NCBI RefSeq assembly: GCF_008831285.2
Contig: NC_045138.2
Coordinates: 17,703,934 to 17,767,933 of the forward strand
Origin: Nymphaea colorata
Taxonomy: Eukaryota; Streptophyta; Magnoliopsida; Nymphaeales; Nymphaeaceae
Length of the DNA: 64,000 nt
Reading direction: 5' to 3'
Shown piece after piece: positions 61,840 to 64,000 of this stretch. A model generated the notes under the pieces. The model had not been told where the DNA came from. It ran no database searches and saw only the letters and a list, made by a program, of their open reading frames with translations. Made by a program: the position numbers and the translations under genes. The number at the start of each line of letters is the position of its first letter. Position 1 is the first letter of the stretch.

Positions 61840-62480
61840 CCTAGTATCTACAAAAGATTTGGAAAAAAGAAGGCAAAAAGCAAAGGAGAAAAACTAAAAA
61901 ATCCGAAGGTGGGAATTCATTGACTCATGAAGAAGACCCTTATTCTCAAGACCCGCCAGATGATTCCATGAAAAACAGAGGACTCCCCTTGAAGTTCCCT
62001 CCAGAAAGATCAAAAGAAATATGAAAAGAACTTCTCCGTTGTATATCAGAAAACCAACACCATAATTATTTAAAAGACAAGGCAAGAGATTAAGCAGTAA
62101 TAAAAGACAACCGAACTAAGTTTTTGCAAAACAGACGACGGTCTCAACAGAAGGAATGTGAATGCCCCGACACCAGTGGCAACAAAAGAATAATAAAGAC
62201 TATATTAAAGAAAAACAAAAAGAAAAAGAAGATCAACTATCGGAAAAGGGAGGAGAGGCGCAGGAAAGAGAGAGACGGCGGAGATTCTGAGATCTTCAGA
62301 AAGGGCGAGAAGAGCGACAATGGCGGAAGAGAAGGAAAAAGAGACGCGATTGAGGTGAAATGAGAAAAAAGCGTGCGAGAAAAGGTGAGGAATTTTTTGC
62401 GGGAGTTGGATAAAAGGAGGAGGAGGGGAAAGCGCAATAAAGAAAAGACCAGGGCGCAAAAAGGCGGCAGAACCTTTCTT
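61840..62480 (-). promoter_or_regulatory. 5'UTR/promoter region of the G-gamma gene
   Basis: On the minus strand this is a CT-rich tract (GA-rich on plus, 62210-62450), typical of plant 5'UTRs. TTTTGTAG just upstream of the ATG (about 61853-61846) could be the acceptor of a leader intron whose donor I could not place. The open frames across it on both strands are low-complexity artefacts. Confidence 0.45.
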
Positions 62481-62710
62481 TGGTTTCTTTACGACACACA
62501 CCCCAAGCTCTTCTCTTATTTTCAACTTGGGCTTGTCATTTTATCTAATTCGGAAAAGCGGCCTAAAGTCACAGCAGGTTGTATGCAGGGTGTCCGCTTC
62601 AAGTGGGTTTCAATGCCGTTTTCTTTATTGGTTGAGCATGCTCACTTAAAGTAGATCAAAGGCGATCGAGTTTTGTATTTAAAAAATATCTTTGACCTAT
62701 TCTAATAATT

Positions 62711-62840
62711 TTTTTATTTCAGAACCATGGATTCAACATGATCCGGTTTTTTCTTTTCATTCGATCTTAAATCTATGTTTTTTATTTTTATTTCAGATCC
62801 ATCACACTTTTTCTTTTCATTCGATCTTAAATCTATGATT
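62711..62840. repeat. 60-bp tandem duplication
   Basis: TTTTTCTTTTCATTCGATCT and the following TAAATCTATG recur exactly 60 bp apart (about 62749 and 62809), each preceded by a TTATTTCAGA(A/T)CCAT segment. Confidence 0.85.
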
Positions 62841-62849
62841 TTTAACACG

Positions 62850-64000
62850 TAAGATGAATCATGATCTTTTCAAACTACTGTTTAAGAAGTGAGTCCTTAC
62901 AAAAAAGGGAAAAAGCACGCACACTGAAGTCAGACCTCAGGCCCATCTTTTTATTTAATGAGTACCATATGGTAATTTATTAAAAAAATTGTATCTATTG
63001 ACAAGACGGGGCCTCAGGTTCAAAAAGTAATTTCCTTAAAATGCGGCTCATTTCAGGAAATATAAATCAAGGAATGGACTTGAGATGAAAGTGTCTCCAA
63101 TTTTTATGCGTATACTGACAACTAAATCCACTAACATTATTGCTGTCCACGTTGGGCAGCTCTCTCTCTCAGTACACACAACAACGCAGGTTGACCGTTA
63201 AAATAGCATTATCATACGGCTTTTATTATTATTATTATTTTATTTTATTTTATTTTTTTATTCCTTTGAATTTCCATTTTAGAGTAGATAAGCTCAGGTT
63301 GGCTGGTAAAACAACATGTTTTTCGTTTCTTATTTTATTTTTAATTTTTTGAAAAATTTTGTTAAAAAGTTCCATGTAGTGGTGAATCTTGATAACACCT
63401 CAAAGTCAAGCCCCTTTCACCTGATGTGTTTTGTTTGAAAGTGCAGTTTTTCATTTTTTGAAGATTGATAGATACTTGCATACTTTTGACATTCCTTAGA
63501 TATCGACATATTGATTGCATGATGTTTACAGCAAATAAATGACAACTTATGAGATTTTCCCAAGTTTCTAATGTCCTTATAAAACAATGACTAATGGCTA
63601 GGTATTTTGGAAGTTATATGCTTCTAGAAGGTAAACAAATGTATTTAAGTAAAAATAAAGCAGATCTTATTCTTATTTAGAAACTTATAAAGGAAAATGG
63701 TAGTAAATACTTGAACGAGGGACTAGGAGCGGGAGGGGCCGTGGTCCTTTTCTGGATTTTAAAAAATAAATAAATAAATATATATTAAAAGTTTAGCTTA
63801 TCCTATATTAAAAATTTTAAAAACTATATTTCAGCTTCTATTAAAATTTTGAAGCTATAATTTGGTTAAAATAAATGATGATCTTCTAAAACAGGTTGTT
63901 TTTAACAAATTCGGGAAAAGATAAGCTCGTCATTTATAAAATCAGAACAACTGCTACATGATACGGCAAGGAAGATTAAAAAAAAGCAGACTGACCTCGA
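62850..64000. other. Intergenic, AT-rich, no gene seen
   Basis: A (TTA)n/(TTTTA)n tract at about 63223-63260 and an A-rich stretch at about 63760-63785 are the only features noted. Confidence 0.6.

Noticed and set aside
62124-62525. Open frames on both strands near the right end
   Set aside because: Lys/Arg-rich on plus and Phe/Ser/Leu-rich on minus, produced by the GA-rich leader of the G-gamma gene.

Overview
This is nuclear DNA from a flowering plant. Four observations support that: spliced genes with canonical GT-AG introns, plant-specific protein families (LONGIFOLIA/TRM, plant-type G-gamma, PPR with an E domain, Agenet-ENT), AT-rich intergenic DNA full of AT and GA microsatellites, and MITE-type transposon debris. 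I do not assign a species. All gene models were read by eye from reading frames and splice sites.

Three genes look intact. A LONGIFOLIA-like (TRM) gene runs on the minus strand from 3103 to the left edge, where its 3' end is cut off by the window. A single-copy-looking Agenet(x2)-ENT chromatin-reader gene lies on the plus strand (5'UTR exon near 47.1 kb, CDS 48148-49569). A four-exon type-A heterotrimeric G-protein gamma subunit lies on the minus strand (61831-58272) and ends in a CaaX box.

Three loci are partial or broken. One is the first three coding exons of a NIMA-related kinase (NEK) with its own 5'UTR exon and long leader intron (29.6-33.1 kb); no further kinase exons follow, and it carries an 81-bp in-frame tandem duplication across an acceptor site. 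One is the C-terminal end of an E-class PPR gene (36242-35920, minus) with a frameshift; its upstream half stops exactly at a 1.9-kb dispersed repeat. One is a short RING-H2 finger ORF (39599-39342, minus).

The rest (about 3.4-29 kb, 40-47 kb, 50-58 kb and 62.5-64 kb) is non-coding as far as I can see. It holds two pairs of long dispersed duplications (23584-25660 with 36243-38146; 26184-26946 with 45259-46172), a 134-bp-arm inverted repeat at 25682-26175, a hAT-type MITE with a perfect 8-bp target-site duplication (38727-38923), other MITE-like elements, GC-rich GGCCC-motif elements, and many short tandem duplications. There is no sign of an operon-like or cooperative system. The genes are unrelated neighbours. 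The most unusual structures are the truncated NEK locus and the long inverted repeat sitting between two dispersed duplications.
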